From positions 15,925,985-15,989,984 of the forward strand of contig OX457044.1 in NCBI GenBank assembly GCA_949752735.1: a DNA stretch of 64,000 nt, in the 5' to 3' direction. The DNA is from Lumbricus terrestris (lineage: Eukaryota; Annelida; Clitellata; Crassiclitellata; Lumbricidae). The position numbers and the translations under genes were made by a program. Below, one piece after another: positions 33,593-44,504 of this stretch (the first letter of the stretch is position 1; each line of letters starts with the position of its first letter). Below the pieces are notes generated by a model that saw only the letters and a program-made list of their open reading frames with translations, did no database searches and was not told the DNA's origin.

Positions 33593-34542
33593 GCCAAACC
33601 GATACTCACGATTCCTAACCCAACGCCTGACCTGATTCTTACCGACACTCACGATGCCTATTATAACCATACCCTGACCCAAACTCAAGATGACCGAATG
33701 CATCTAAAGACGCCTAAAAGCGCCCGATCACTTTTCGAAGCGCAGGTTTCTTCACTTTCAAAGTTTCTATTTAGTGGTATTTTTTATATATTAATCCTCA
33801 TTTATAACTATTAACTTTTAAAACTCTTTTACTTACATGTAGATCTCGCGTCGTCTACAAACTGACTGGGCGCATTGCATCATGGGATGCGGGAGATACG
33901 TTGTAGCGTTCTATGTTAGCGATTTCTTGGGCGGTCATATTGTTTACGTGGACAAGACTGTAGTCTTCGTCACTCTTCGCAATTGCCAAATAATGTAAAG
34001 ACAATTCATATTTAATTGTACAGGACAGCTGTTTCATTCTTGTGACTTGATGCTCTTCAATTTTATATAATTAGGATCTCCTTGGATGTGGAATCTTCTT
34101 GGACGTTTCAAATTTGAAATTACAATGACTGTATACGAGTGCAGGCCTATGAAGTTCCTGAATGCCAAATAAACTGAGAAGCCTGGGATATTGGATACGA
34201 AACCGTGAAAATATTGCATCATGGGATGCGGCTGCACTATGGAACCATATGTATAGTACGATTTTGGAACCTTCCTCGGAAGATTAAGAGAACAATCAAC
34301 TAAGTCTTAGCCTACTAAGAGAAACACATTAGCCTACATTTATTCATGTGAAAAAAATCCTGATTTTTGAACGGTTGATCATAAACTTAATTTGTGAAAT
34401 TTGTCGACACTAAATTTGAAACCTTGCTTGAAGAATTCGCTGACACTGGTGACGTCACTTTTCATCAAGCGGAAAACACGAAGTAATTTTGTGCGCAAGG
34501 AGCGAAAAAAGATAGGCTATCGACAGACGCCAAATACCATTA
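33593..34542. other. Distal 5' flank of unit B
   Basis: This resumes the minisatellite (33600-33690), then aligns with 21570-21850 and 22482-22960 of unit A. It contains TGACGTCA at 34450-34457. No gene is seen. Confidence 0.5.
34450..34457. promoter_or_regulatory. CRE-like TGACGTCA, unit B
   Basis: Same position in the unit as 22912-22919; neighbouring bases CACTGGTGACGTCACTTTTCA are also conserved. Confidence 0.35.
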
Positions 34543-34654
34543 TAGTCCGGGATGTTAGCGTAACATTGTGCATTTTGGTGCTACAAGCAAAAAATTGATA
34601 TTTTTGAGTTCAGGAAGAGATTCTAAGAAAAATGTGATATAGCGCCAGCTGAAA
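34543..34654. mobile_element. Fold-back element end fragment
   Basis: AGTCCGGGATGTTAGCG and about 95 following bases match the outer arm of the element at 18862-20765. The fragment stops at GAAAAAATG and jumps to unit C sequence. Confidence 0.75.
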
Positions 34655-34868
34655 AAATGTGACCTGGTCAGCAATTCAGGACCTTCATAAGCAACGAGGA
34701 CAGGCTAAGACGACTCAAATGATCAGGTGTCAAACGCCGTCAGTATTAATTAGGCGGCTTTTAGGCCTAATTATTGCCGTCATGGCATCTGGCACACTCA
34801 AAATATGGCTTCGATGGTGAATATAGGCCTACCTAGAATTATTGTTCAACTCAATCTTAAACCGCGTT

Positions 34869-34929
34869 CAGAGGCGGATCCAGGATTTCTGGTTGGGGGG
34901 GGGGCGTAAATACTACCAATCCAATCCCG

Positions 34930-34963
<34 letters not shown>

Positions 34964-36005
34964 TATATATATGAAATTAGATCACGCAAAACTATAATGA
35001 TCCTTTTTTATAGAAAATGTTATGGAACTTTAAAAAATATATAGTTTCTCATATAAAACCACTGGTCTCCACTGAAGGTTAACAGTGAAACGATTATAAG
35101 TCAGTTATCGGTTTTGATCATGCAACCCTTGATCCAAAAAGGAAATAATTAAGTGTCACATGCCAGTGGATTAAGCAGTGTCATTCTCCTTGTATGCTGT
35201 CTGGCGTAGGCATTGATAATGTCATCAATGTCTAACTTGATGTCCTTGTGGACAAACAATAAAATGAGTGCATTAAATCTGTCCTCGTTCATTGTACTTC
35301 GGAAACACGACTTCACAAATCGCAGAATAGAATTTGCTCGTTCAACACTGCAAGCCGTGACAGAAGTGAACAGCAAAATGTGAATTATTGTGGTAATATT
35401 TGGATACATAATACGACAGGAGCGGTTGTCAGTGAAGGTTAAGATGGGTTAGAGGGGGCGGTCAGGGTGCTTGGTGTGCTGTCAGCGTTTCTCCACATCT
35501 GCTGCCAAAGCTTTAACTCTTGATGAAAAGAATCCGGCGAAGGCAGGTCATCATGATATTAATGAAGTATACCATCAGCAGTGGGAGCGCTTCTGAAAGG
35601 CTCTTGCTGCGAGAAGCGCTTTATAAATGGTCAGATAAGATAAGATAAGATAAGTGAGTGCGTCGATGTTTGAAACATTAGATGGAATGAGACTTAGACC
35701 ACGGATTGCTTGTTTTGCAAGATCTCCAAATCGTAGGCTAAACTGCTGAAGTAGACTGTCCAGAAATGGAAGATAAATGTTTCGTTTGAAATGTTCATCT
35801 GGCGTTGCAGCGGGTGTGTTGCTAGTAGGTAAGAGAGCTCCGGTAAGAGAGCTCCGGTAAGAGAGCTCCATTCTGCCGGTCTAGATATACTTCAAACATC
35901 CTATTCCCAAAAATTATATTATTTTTAGGTCAGTTTAGTTTGAGAACATTTGCTGCAGGTTTAGGGGGGCGTACGCCGGCTCCGCCCCCTCTAAATCCGC
36001 GCCTG
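34869..36005. mobile_element. Decayed hAT element with 5-bp TSD
   Basis: The ends CAGAGGCGGATCCAGG and TAAATCCGCGCCTG are inverted. The TSD GCGTT is exact (34864-34868 and 36006-36010), and unit A shows the uninterrupted CCGCGTTTGAACATC at 14937. A 5-bp TSD is unusual for hAT but is known for the hAT5 group. It contains a transposase relic, a (TA)n run at 34935-34961 and a LINE-tail insertion. Confidence 0.85.
35149..35871 (-). pseudogene. hAT transposase relic with DUF4371-like and dimerisation regions
   Basis: Two minus-strand frames remain. The N-terminal-side piece (35575-35871) reads TPDEHFKRNIYLPFLDSLLQQ and then RFGDLAKQAIRGLSLIPS, typical of the central part of TTF/DUF4371-type hAT transposases. 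The C-terminal piece (35149-35409) reads YPNITTIIHILLFTSVTACS and then VERANSILRFVKSCFRSTM, matching the dimerisation domain, where the VT-x-C-SVER motif is a hallmark. The pieces are separated by an inserted LINE tail at about 35590-35655 (AGAAGCGCTTTATAAAT followed by AGATAAGATAAG) and a frameshift. It is clearly dead, and the N-terminal zinc finger is missing. Confidence 0.8.
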
Positions 36006-36136
36006 GCGTTTGAACATCATTTTATGGTTTCCTTTGAAATTGAACTCAGTTTAAATTTTTGCATTTATTTAAATAATTGTGATTTACTAGCCTTGAGGGT
36101 GAGGGTAGTAGGACAGCAAACCATTAGTATTTGCTG

Positions 36137-36465
36137 GCTCCTGTTTCTTTTTAAAATAGTAATAATAATGATCATCTGGCAATATGAAGGCTATTTGATA
36201 ACAATTATTTGAGATGAGCCGTAATAAAATCGTATTTTTGCCACTTTTTTCTGCGCTGCGTCTTCGAATCATTAAAAACGGTGGGTGGCCTCACTAAAAT
36301 TGATATAACTTTTGTTCTGTTTTAAATATTTTGATGAAATCTGGCCATCATGTGTAAATATGAATTGTCTATAAACCTGTAAAATTACATTTTGAAATTC
36401 TTACTTTTGGTCAAGATATTGGTCAAGATATTGGTAAAAAAACCTAGTTTTTTTGCCCCACCCTG
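36137..36465. mobile_element. Mariner-like element, right-end fragment
   Basis: This matches the right arms of the elements at 1-781 and 3199-4372 and ends TTTTTTTGCCCCACCCTG followed by TA. Confidence 0.65.
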
Positions 36466-37080
36466 TATATTACCGGGCGACTAATGAACAACTCACAAGG
36501 TACGGCGTTGTACACCATGCACGTAGGCCTAATTTGAGTTTTGAGCGACATTTGTCGTTTGGTGACACTGAATAGGCCTATTAGAGAAAGCTATACAAAG
36601 TTTTACTTTTACTTTTACCTGTGAGACATGGTGTTAATGTATGGATGTAGCATCAAATGTAACACTTTGGTCATACATCGAAATTAAGAGTAAGCCTATT
36701 TGAAAGCAAACAATACAAGAATGGCAGAATATCATGGCGATCTCGAGTGAGCAAGCGAGTTGAATGCAAGGCCAGACTTGTAACCACAAACGACCAGGTG
36801 GTCAGCGAAAGACAGGTCTCAAGAAATACATTCAAATGCAAAAGACTAATTTCTTGCAATGATCGACCACGCAGGAAGAACTATCGAAAATCAAAGGAAC
36901 GGGTTACACGCGCACGTCGCGCAGTCACCAGCTATAATTGCAAAGCAGGAATTTTAATGCATTTAGGCTCAATTGAACATTTGTCACACAACTAGGTATT
37001 GAACTTTTTAGGTCTGCAAGTCCAAGACAATAAATGTTCGATTGCTTTTAAATTTTACAAACTTTATCGATCAATATTAT
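36466..37080. other. Insertion-derived DNA specific to units C and E
   Basis: No gene is seen. Parts recur at 60600-60840, inside the fold-back element of unit E. Confidence 0.4.
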
Positions 37081-37215
37081 TGTCCACCGGTCATCTGTCG
37101 CCTGTTCAGCTGTCCGGCCGTTCAATAGTCTCAGCGGTCATCTAATACACCGTTCTAGTGTCGCACGTTCTTTTGTCGCACGTTCTTTTGTCGTCCGTTC
37201 AAATGTCACGGAACC
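37081..37215. mobile_element. Fold-back element FB2, right arm (unit C copy)
   Basis: Subrepeats of CGTTCTTTTGTCGCA run to the terminal TCACGGAACC at 37215, followed by GTTTATTG, the target sequence of the complete copy at 60278-60984. The left end has been lost here. Confidence 0.7.
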
Positions 37216-37451
37216 GTTTATTGAACTCTTAAACCACTCCTCTCAGCAACGAAATATTTTGTTAAGATGATGTTAGCTTAAAACTCCACCATTACAGTAT
37301 AGTGTAGAAATTTAAGAAACTTATTGTGGATGGGAACATCTCCTTCAAAGCCCTTGCCCTTCTCGGCTATGCGCCTCATCGATCGTCTTTCGGGAGTTCG
37401 TTCGACTCCCCACCCCACACCGTACCTAGATTCTCACCAGAATAGAGGACT
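37216..37451. other. Non-coding part of unit C
   Basis: Positions 37320-37447 correspond to 15251-15380 of unit A. No gene is seen. Confidence 0.4.
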
Positions 37452-37735
37452 GGGGGCCCGGTAGCGCAGTGGATAATACGCTGGAGTAGAAAGCGAGAGG
37501 TTGCGAGATCGCGCCCCGTATACAGGGCGGACGTGTTTTGTAGGCTGCTGTTAGCGCCGATTCTTGCTGGCTATCTGTTCTGTTGGTGGTTAATAGTTAT
37601 GTGGTCTGTAGTCTGAGTTCCTGTGAATTGCTTCAATAAAGTTCAATTGCATAATTGTACACTGTAACGGTAGCTGTAATAACCGGTTGCGTTCTGTCAA
37701 CCGGATTGTTGAATAAACGAAAATTATTATGATAT
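37452..37735 (+). mobile_element. tRNA-derived SINE (unit C copy)
   Basis: The head GGGGGCCCGGTAGCGCAGTG resembles a tRNA 5' half with an A box. A B-box-like GCGAGATCGCGCC follows at about 37503-37515 (GAGTTCGCGCC in the unit E copy). A tRNA-unrelated body comes next, then CAACCGGATTGTTGAATAAA and an ATTATTAT tail. The same SINE lies at the equivalent spot in unit E (61222-61480) and independently, reversed, in unit D (54017-54287). Confidence 0.78.
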
Positions 37736-39302
37736 CAGACGTTGTATGACAGTTTTGCCCGCTGATGTCGATTTCGATCCAGTTAGCAACACAAGTCTGT
37801 TGTAGAAGTATCCTATTAACGAATGAAAAATATATAATCGTCTAAAATCTAAATTGTGATGTGATGCGCCTTTTAAAACATCACAAGGCCGTTTAACATG
37901 GCAGTCTAATATATCCAATGAGTAGGCTAACATTGAGTATCGTTTTCATTGAAAATGCTCTGTGACGAAATACCACGTTTTGGCGTCTATTCATTTCTCT
38001 TATAAGTTAGGATCTAAAATACTCCATTGACGTCATCGTTACTAATTCAAGCGTTCGAAACAGCTTCATGATAATAAGTATGAGTTCCTTTCTTTGTTAA
38101 TCTTGCTTCATTAATCAATGTTCCTCTGGCGTCACTACCACTTACTTAGTTGAGCATGGATCACTGGGTGACTGGAAGGACTATCCTGCTACCCAACTCT
38201 AACCAACACAGATGGAGAGAAGAACACAATCAATTTTGCATTACATCTAAACCTAACAGTCTCGTTAACTACCGGTGATTATATGAACTACCGGTGCATA
38301 TATGGAATTAATAATCCAAGTACTTAACGAGTGAAAAATGTCAGCTGTCCACTAGATTTGATTGATTGATTGAAAGTCACACACAATCAGCAAAGATGAT
38401 TCCTAGATCATAGCATATAAAATATGTCAACAGTGTAATGAAAATAGGAACTCAAAGTCAATTCAAACACATGCATAAGATCCCTAACCTAATCAAACTG
38501 AAATTTTCACACGCAAAACAAGCGTAGGATTATACATGTATGGACATATTAATATTATTATGCTGATGACTTTCAACACAAATTTACAATGGGTTTCTGG
38601 TAATAATAACCCATTTTATTTTGAGACATATACTGTTCCCCTGAAATTAAAATGCTTCGTTTGTCTTGAAAATGACATTTTTAGGATATAGTCACAAATT
38701 CTTATATATACTTCTGCCGTGAAATTAACCTTGGACCATTTTCTGCATGAAAACTAAGTTCTTCATCGTTTGGAGCTAAAACAACACAGGAAATAGTACA
38801 AAAAGGCACACATGAATGATTTTTACTCATGACACTACATTTTCACGCTTGCGTCGTCATTTCCTGAAATAATTGTTCGTCTTACGCACCTCGAACTATT
38901 GAGGCTGTGAATGAATGCATGACTTCCATCTAGGTAGATGGAAGTCATGTTGGGATTTCTTCTTAATTATGGATAAATCATGCTATTGAGAGGCATTTGT
39001 CCTGCTATAGCAATGCCTCACAAAATAATTCTGTCTCAATATCAAGTAGAGGGTAGCTGTAATATCTCACTTTGAATGACTTTGCACTCTCAACAGAGAA
39101 AAAAAATTCATTTTCTTCTTACTTTTCTTCAAATTACTTCTGGTCCTAGTATTAGGATTTTTTCTGCAAGCTTCTTTGAGGAAAATCATGCAGAAGAAAA
39201 TTATATGAGAATGTTTATTGGCAGAGCGGCTATAGAAAGCAAAGATATTATATGATGTTGTAGTCGGCCGATTTAGAAAATGCTTTTCTCCTGCATGAAC
39301 TC
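37736..39302. other. Non-coding part of unit C, 3' of the zinc-finger gene
   Basis: This aligns closely with 61485-63165 (unit E) and more loosely with 15400-16800 (unit A). A perfect inverted repeat, GACTTCCATCTAGGTAGATG followed by GAAGTC, lies at 38929-38954. No gene is seen. Confidence 0.5.
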
Positions 39303-40466
39303 TTATGTGAGATTTGGTTGTTCGTCAAAGTGGTGTCTCTCGTGGCTTCTCAGATTAGACGTGTTTGAGAATCTTTTCTGACAAACTTGACAAATGTATT
39401 GTTTATCTCCGGCGTGTGTTCTCAAATGACTCTTTAGATGACTGTGTTGTCGAAAGAGAGTCTCACATAAATGACATAGATACGGTTTCTCTCCTGTATG
39501 AATTTTCAGATGACAACGAAGTCCATAAAATTTGGTAAACGATTTTTGGCATTCAGGGCATTGATAGGGTTTTTCTCCTGCATGAATTCTGCTGTGAGTC
39601 TTTAAAGCCGAAGGGTTTGAGAAAGCTTTTGGACATAACTGGCACAGATGAGGCTTCTCTCCAGTATGGATTCTAAGGTGAAATTTTAGGCTTCCGCATT
39701 GAGTAAAACTTCGTCTACATAAGTGGCATTGATATGGCTTCTCCCCAGTATGAGATCTCATGTGAGTTTGCAGCACACTAGATCTTGAAAATCCTGTGCA
39801 ACATAACTGGCACAGAAATGGTTTCTCTCCCGTATGGATTCGAACATGCATACGCAGACTAGAAGATCTATAAAATCTTTGTTGACACGTGTCACATTGA
39901 AATGGTTTCTCTCCAGTATGGGTTCTCATGTGAATCCTCAGAGAAGAACTATGTGTAAATGCCTTCGAACATAACTGACATCGAAATGGCTGTTCTCCAG
40001 TATGGAATATAAGATGGACCTTTAAAGAGATAGATCCAACAAATTTTTTCGGACATACCTGGCACTGAAATGGTTTCTCTCCAGTATGGGTTCTCCTATG
40101 AAGCTGCATGTGTGAGAGTTGTCTAAATACTTTCTCACAGAATTGACATCCATATGGTTTCTCTCCAGTATGGGTTCTAAGATGAGTTTGTAGATTGCGT
40201 GACTGTGGAAATCGTTTTCGACACACAAGGCATTCAAATGGCTTATCTCCAGTGTGGGTTCTGGTATGTAGTTTCAAACTTGAAGATAACGAGAACGCTT
40301 TTTCACAATCAAGGCAGACGTAAGACTTTTCTCCAGTATGGGATCTCGTGTGCTGTCTTAAACCATTATAAGCGTCCTTACACAGTTTCTCACATAATTC
40401 GCATTCCTTCTCCTTTTCTTTGGAGCAGTTTCTCTTCATTTCCCTCGTTTGACTATGGGACAACAC
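39303..40466 (-). CDS. C2H2 zinc-finger protein, unit C copy, 13 fingers, intact
   Basis: A 387-codon frame starts [13 protein letters not shown], the same basic leader as unit B. Thirteen C2H2 fingers follow from CELC (about 26) with TGEKP linkers, and the protein ends FDEQPNLT. It retains the terminal finger [20 protein letters not shown] that A, B and D have lost, and has no frameshift or inserted element, so it is the best candidate for a functional member. Finger 1 is atypical, with CELCEKLC lacking the usual aromatic residue after the Cys pair. A nuclear nucleic-acid-binding role is expected from the family; no effector domain is seen beside the fingers. Unit E is its closest relative. 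ORFs on the opposite strand here are shadows. Confidence 0.88.
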   Translation of the reverse strand: MLSHSQTREMKRNCSKEKEKECELCEKLCKDAYNGLRQHTRSHTGEKSYVCLDCEKAFSLSSSLKLHTRTHTGDKPFECLVCRKRFPQSRNLQTHLRTHTGEKPYGCQFCEKVFRQLSHMQLHRRTHTGEKPFQCQVCPKKFVGSISLKVHLIFHTGEQPFRCQLCSKAFTHSSSLRIHMRTHTGEKPFQCDTCQQRFYRSSSLRMHVRIHTGEKPFLCQLCCTGFSRSSVLQTHMRSHTGEKPYQCHLCRRSFTQCGSLKFHLRIHTGEKPHLCQLCPKAFSNPSALKTHSRIHAGEKPYQCPECQKSFTKFYGLRCHLKIHTGEKPYLCHLCETLFRQHSHLKSHLRTHAGDKQYICQVCQKRFSNTSNLRSHERHHFDEQPNLT

Positions 40467-41079
40467 GAAAGATTATTACCACTTCCTGTATGATCTTCCA
40501 AAAATAGATTTGAAAATACCGAGTCTCATGTAGCCTACGTTCCTGCAGATTGTTTTGATTCACAATCCTCAATTGCTGGTTGCTTGCCTTGTTCAGTATG
40601 TAGTCATCCGAAACAATAGTAACTTCACTCGGTGCAAAACCTAAAGCAATACATTTTTTTATTTATATGCCGTCTACCAGTGAGGGATCCAGAATGTTTA
40701 TGAGGGGCCATGTGGGAGGGGAATCAAGATTGCGGGTGGAGGATGAGCGCCCGAAGGCCGATCACCGAGGCCAGCATCACCGAGACGGAAAGGAGGTCTG
40801 GGGAGGAGGTTGTGCTCAGTCCCAATCAGAAATTTTTTAATTCCACATTGCAACATTTGGCAGCATTTTAAGCTGTCATTTTTAAAAAAAAATCTTTTAC
40901 AGTGGTGATAAGAGTGGTCGATTTCAGTAAATACACTTTACAATAATATCCATTTATTTTTGAGTTTCCACATTGTAATGTTACCATTTCAAGATGTCAT
41001 CTTGGCAAAATTATTCTATTATTTCAGTGCTATAACAAAAAATGGCTTAAGATCTCGATAAATATACTTGTAAGCCCAA
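40467..41079. other. Non-coding 5' flank of the unit C gene
   Basis: This aligns with 18140-18720 of unit A, apart from a short insertion around 40742-40800. No gene is seen. Confidence 0.45.
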
Positions 41080-42024
41080 TCTATATAAATAAAAATGTAA
41101 AACGTTACTTTTTGTGGCCTCAGAACTCGATAAGTTCTTCACCGATTCTTTTCAAATTTTTCGCAAACCGTTCCATTCGAACATAAGCATGTTGTTATAA
41201 TGCGTTTTGGGGAAAAGCGCAATTTTTTCGACCAAAAAACACAACTTTAAATTCCAATCCGATTTCAACTTTCACGCAGTCCGCCATTTTATTTATTTCT
41301 TCACAGCGTAGTGCTCTTCATCACTCGCATTTAGTTTCGTATTATTAGTTTCGTATCTATTTCTTTTTAAAATTTTCGCAAACCGTTCCATTCGATATCA
41401 AGCAATGAAATATTAGTTTCGTGTCTATTTATTTCTTTTCACACAAAAATACGAGCGGTTCAAACCAAAAAACACAATTTCTAATTCCGTATTCAATTTT
41501 TTACCCGAGTGCGGCCGTTTTCACCAACAATTTTCATTCGTATCTAGCGCCATCTTTTGCACGTTCCATTCCAAGGGGCGCGTACACAATTCAAATCCCT
41601 TTCAAATAAACGGTTTTTTCTTTCAAAGCGTCTTCACCGATTGCTTTCAGAGTGGGCTTCATTCGAATAGCGTGATCCTTCTTCACCGATTACTTTCAAA
41701 CCTTACATACGAGCGGGTTTGTATAAGTCTTAGGCCTATGCTTTTTGGCAAAAAAACGCAATGCGCTAAATCTTAACTCACACAACCTTGCATTCGTTGC
41801 GCGCGTTTTTATAGCGCCATTTCTCACACACCTAAACCAGCATTAAGTCGCAGATTACACATCGGAGATATATAATTTTAATTCATTCAAGCGGACGGGA
41901 TGGAGGGAGGGACGCTGGGAGGGACGGAGGGAGGGGAGGACGGATGGAGGGAGGTAGGAGAAGGGAGGTAGGGAGGGATGGACGGTCTTTTCAGCCACAG
42001 CAACGCGTGGCCGGGTACAGCTAG
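41080..42024 (+). mobile_element. Non-autonomous Helitron, 945 bp
   Basis: It begins TCTATATAAATAAAAATG after an A and ends GGGTACAGCTAG before a T, the A|TC...CTAG|T arrangement of Helitrons. A hairpin with stem GCCAC (41994-41998) and GTGGC (42007-42011) lies about 12 bases before the end, as expected. A purine-rich GGGAGGGA run sits at 41905-41975. There is no Rep/helicase coding, so it depends on an autonomous partner. Confidence 0.85.
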
Positions 42025-43015
42025 TTACAATAATAATTTCCTTATGTATCAGGTTCAGCAACTCAGTTTTGCTACTGCTGGACTATCTTACTGAATGACT
42101 GCAGACGGGGGTAGGCCTATAATTATAGACCTATAAGCTTATGTTGTAGCGTTGGAATCAGCACGAGATGGACCTGAATTGCTGATCTGAACACAATTAG
42201 CAAATTTTTTTACAAGGAACACAAATCAAGCAAGAGCTACCAAACCACCAACATTGGGAAGCCAAGTAGTAAGTGTTCAAGGAACGGGACATTTTGAGAT
42301 TGGAGAGTTTGAAATTTGAAAGATAGAACTGAAGAGAAGCCATTCAATTGCACAAAAATAGCATTTGTACAAATATTAATGTAGCAAGTTATGTTATACT
42401 TTTTTAAGTGGCAGCATCATCTATTATGATAGCACATAATAACAACATCATAAATATAACAGTAAATGATATAACGGTATATTATAACAGCCCATGTAAT
42501 ACAGTAATGCATACTGCAAAGAAACTAGGCTATTCTCGATTTGCTAAAAAAATTCAAGGGAAATGTTGAGGATAGAACTTAGCCCCCTGGAGGCGTAGAA
42601 ACCGAATAAAAACGGAAGAAACCAGAGAAAACGGAAAAAGAAATACTTTGGCCTTGTTAGATACATATATACTCACAGACATAGCACATATACATAAGCC
42701 TACAAACATGAGTTACATGATACACATGTGCTACAGGCATAAGCCTCCTCTACATGCTTGTGTCTTGAGTCGTGTGATTTCTGTGGGCTATTAAAGAATA
42801 TAAAAAAATGACAGGACAGCTGTTCATTCTTGTGACATGTTGCTTTTCAATATCATAATTAGGCCCAAGATCTTTGGATGTGAAATCTTCTTAAATGTTT
42901 TGAATTTGAAAGTAAAAGAAAGGTAAGTCTATGAAGTCTGCTTTGCTCAATGCTCATATCAACACTGATAGTCTTAGGCTATTGGATAGAAAACCGTTAA
43001 TATATTAAAAAACCC
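42025..43015. other. Distal 5' flank of unit C
   Basis: This aligns loosely with 18720-18850 and 20770-21100, then 22490-22690, of unit A. No gene is seen. Confidence 0.4.
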
Positions 43016-43422
43016 GGTATCGTTTTACAATGACTCGGTAGCAAGTACCGTTTTTTTTATAAATTCGATGAAAAATATTTCCTCACGAAATTGAAGCGGG
43101 ATTTTGCGCGTGAGGGTCGGTTAGGGCTCAGGTTAGGCGCCGTGAGGGTCGGTTAGGGTTAGTTTTAGGGTTAGTGCAGTCATATATGCTGAAATTGAAG
43201 CTGGATTGATAAACAATAATTTTCAATGAAAAATGGCTGAAAAATATTTGCTGACGAAATAGAAGCGGGATTTATCGAACAAATTCTTGCCTAAAGAGAA
43301 GCTGGATCGATTAAAATTATTCTCGGCAAACTAGAAGTTGGATTTATTAAAGATAACAACGCTGCAACGATATCTACCGAGTCATTGTAGAACGATTTAC
43401 CGAGTCATTGTAGAACGCTACC
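43016..43422. mobile_element. Fold-back element FB3, GGT...ACC ends, 8-bp TSD
   Basis: The TSD AAAAACCC is exact at 43008-43015 and 43423-43430. The ends GGTATCGTTTTACAATGACT and AGTCATTGTAGAACGCTACC are inverted, with the right subrepeat present twice. The centre has TTGAAGCTGGATTGAT and related units like FB1, plus reversed fragments of the minisatellite (GGGTCGGTTAGGG). Confidence 0.82.
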
Positions 43423-43926
43423 AAAAACCCACCTAAGATCTTGGAACTTTCTATGGAAAATTAAGAGAACAATCAATTGAGAGTAACACAATATGCCTAC
43501 TTTCCTAGATGTGCGAAAACTGCTTATCGAACGGCCGATCACAAACTTAATTAATTCCTCAATACAAATTTTAAACCTTGCTTCAGTTGCTTGTCAATGC
43601 CTGAAAACATTTACTGGCATTGGTGACGTCACGCAGGGTTTCCAGATTTTTGAAACGCTTTCTCCACAGGATGACGCTGAAAAGTCTCCCAAAAATCGCG
43701 AGATGAGCAGCAAAATGAAGACATTGGCAAATTTTTTAATGCACATTGAAAACGTGTTTTACGCCTATTGATGGGTTCATCAGGCGCGTCAAAATACGCT
43801 TCGACGTGAAAATTTGGATGGTTCATACCGCGGAATAGTTCACATTTCCCTCGAGTATGAATTTCTTATTAAGTTAGCCACACGAAATTAAAGCAAGAAA
43901 TAGATCTAAGTAGGCCTATAGCCATT
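43423..43926. other. End of unit C
   Basis: This contains TGACGTCA at 43624-43631 and sequence equivalent to 22740-22930 of unit A. No gene is seen. Confidence 0.4.
43624..43631. promoter_or_regulatory. CRE-like TGACGTCA, unit C
   Basis: TTGGTGACGTCACGC keeps the palindrome although the bases after it have diverged from the other units. Confidence 0.35.
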
Positions 43927-44490
43927 GTACTCCGTTTGCAAACGCGCAATGGGACATCGAGAAATAACGCAATAGGCCTGCAACACATGGAAGTAATAAT
44001 ACAATATAGTAATTCAGGCCTAGGACACGAAAAGTAATATGAATCAAATGCTAATAAGTGTAGGCCTAAAGCATTCTTGTAATGAAATATTTTCTTCTGA
44101 GGTCAGAACGTAGGATGTCAAGGTTGTGTGAACGTGGAGGCAAAGAGCACGAAAAGTAATATGAATCAAATGCTAATAAGTGTAGGCCTAAAGCATTCTT
44201 GTAATGAAATATTTTCTTCTGAGGTCAGAACGTAGAATGTCAAGGTTGTGTGAACGTGGAGGCCTATTGTGGTTCATGAACTGGAGGGAGTAAACCATAG
44301 AGGACATGCGCATGAACCATGGTTAGCTAAAACAGTGGAAAATAGAGCGCGGTCGGCTTTGACCCGAAACTTTTCGAATGTAGGGGAGTGAAAGGCAAAA
44401 AGCAAAGCTTTATAATTTAAGCTTTCATGTAACAGAATTAAACCGTTGACGCTCGCCCAAATTAGCAAATTCCACTAGAGGAGACCGGGG
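43927..44490 (-). pseudogene. 5'-truncated LINE, same family as 54917-58430, with 122-bp duplication
   Basis: The 3' untranslated part (GTTTGCAAACGCGCAATGGG) matches 54958-54977. On the minus strand the last codons read RSHNLDILRSDLRRKYFITR, then ML and a stop, parallel to RSHNLEIPRCYSLIAKGFIT in the intact element. A 122-base segment is duplicated in tandem (44026-44147 and 44148-44262). Only the C-terminus remains. Confidence 0.72.
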
Positions 44491-44504
44491 CTGGTTGCAA
44501 CATA

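Larger units (their letters stand above)
24535..34654. repeat. Segmental duplication unit B of the zinc-finger array
   Basis: The unit is collinear with unit A but lacks the insertions at 7969-10084, 11487-11993, 12120-14218, 18862-20765 and 21863-22473. It has its own insertions at 28794-28938 and 32503-33592. It ends in a fragment of the fold-back element and then switches abruptly to sequence that starts unit C. Confidence 0.8.
34655..43860. repeat. Segmental duplication unit C of the zinc-finger array
   Basis: The unit starts with the TGTGACCTGGTCAGCAATTC segment equivalent to 14731 of unit A and carries a zinc-finger gene at 39303-40466. It is closer to unit E than to A, B or D, with the same SINE at the same place (37452 and 61222). 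Its right boundary is approximate. Confidence 0.75.

Noticed and set aside
37452..37520. Possible functional tRNA gene
   Set aside because: The A and B boxes are present but no proper cloverleaf or acceptor stem closes. Copies with a shared body and ATT tail show it is a SINE head.
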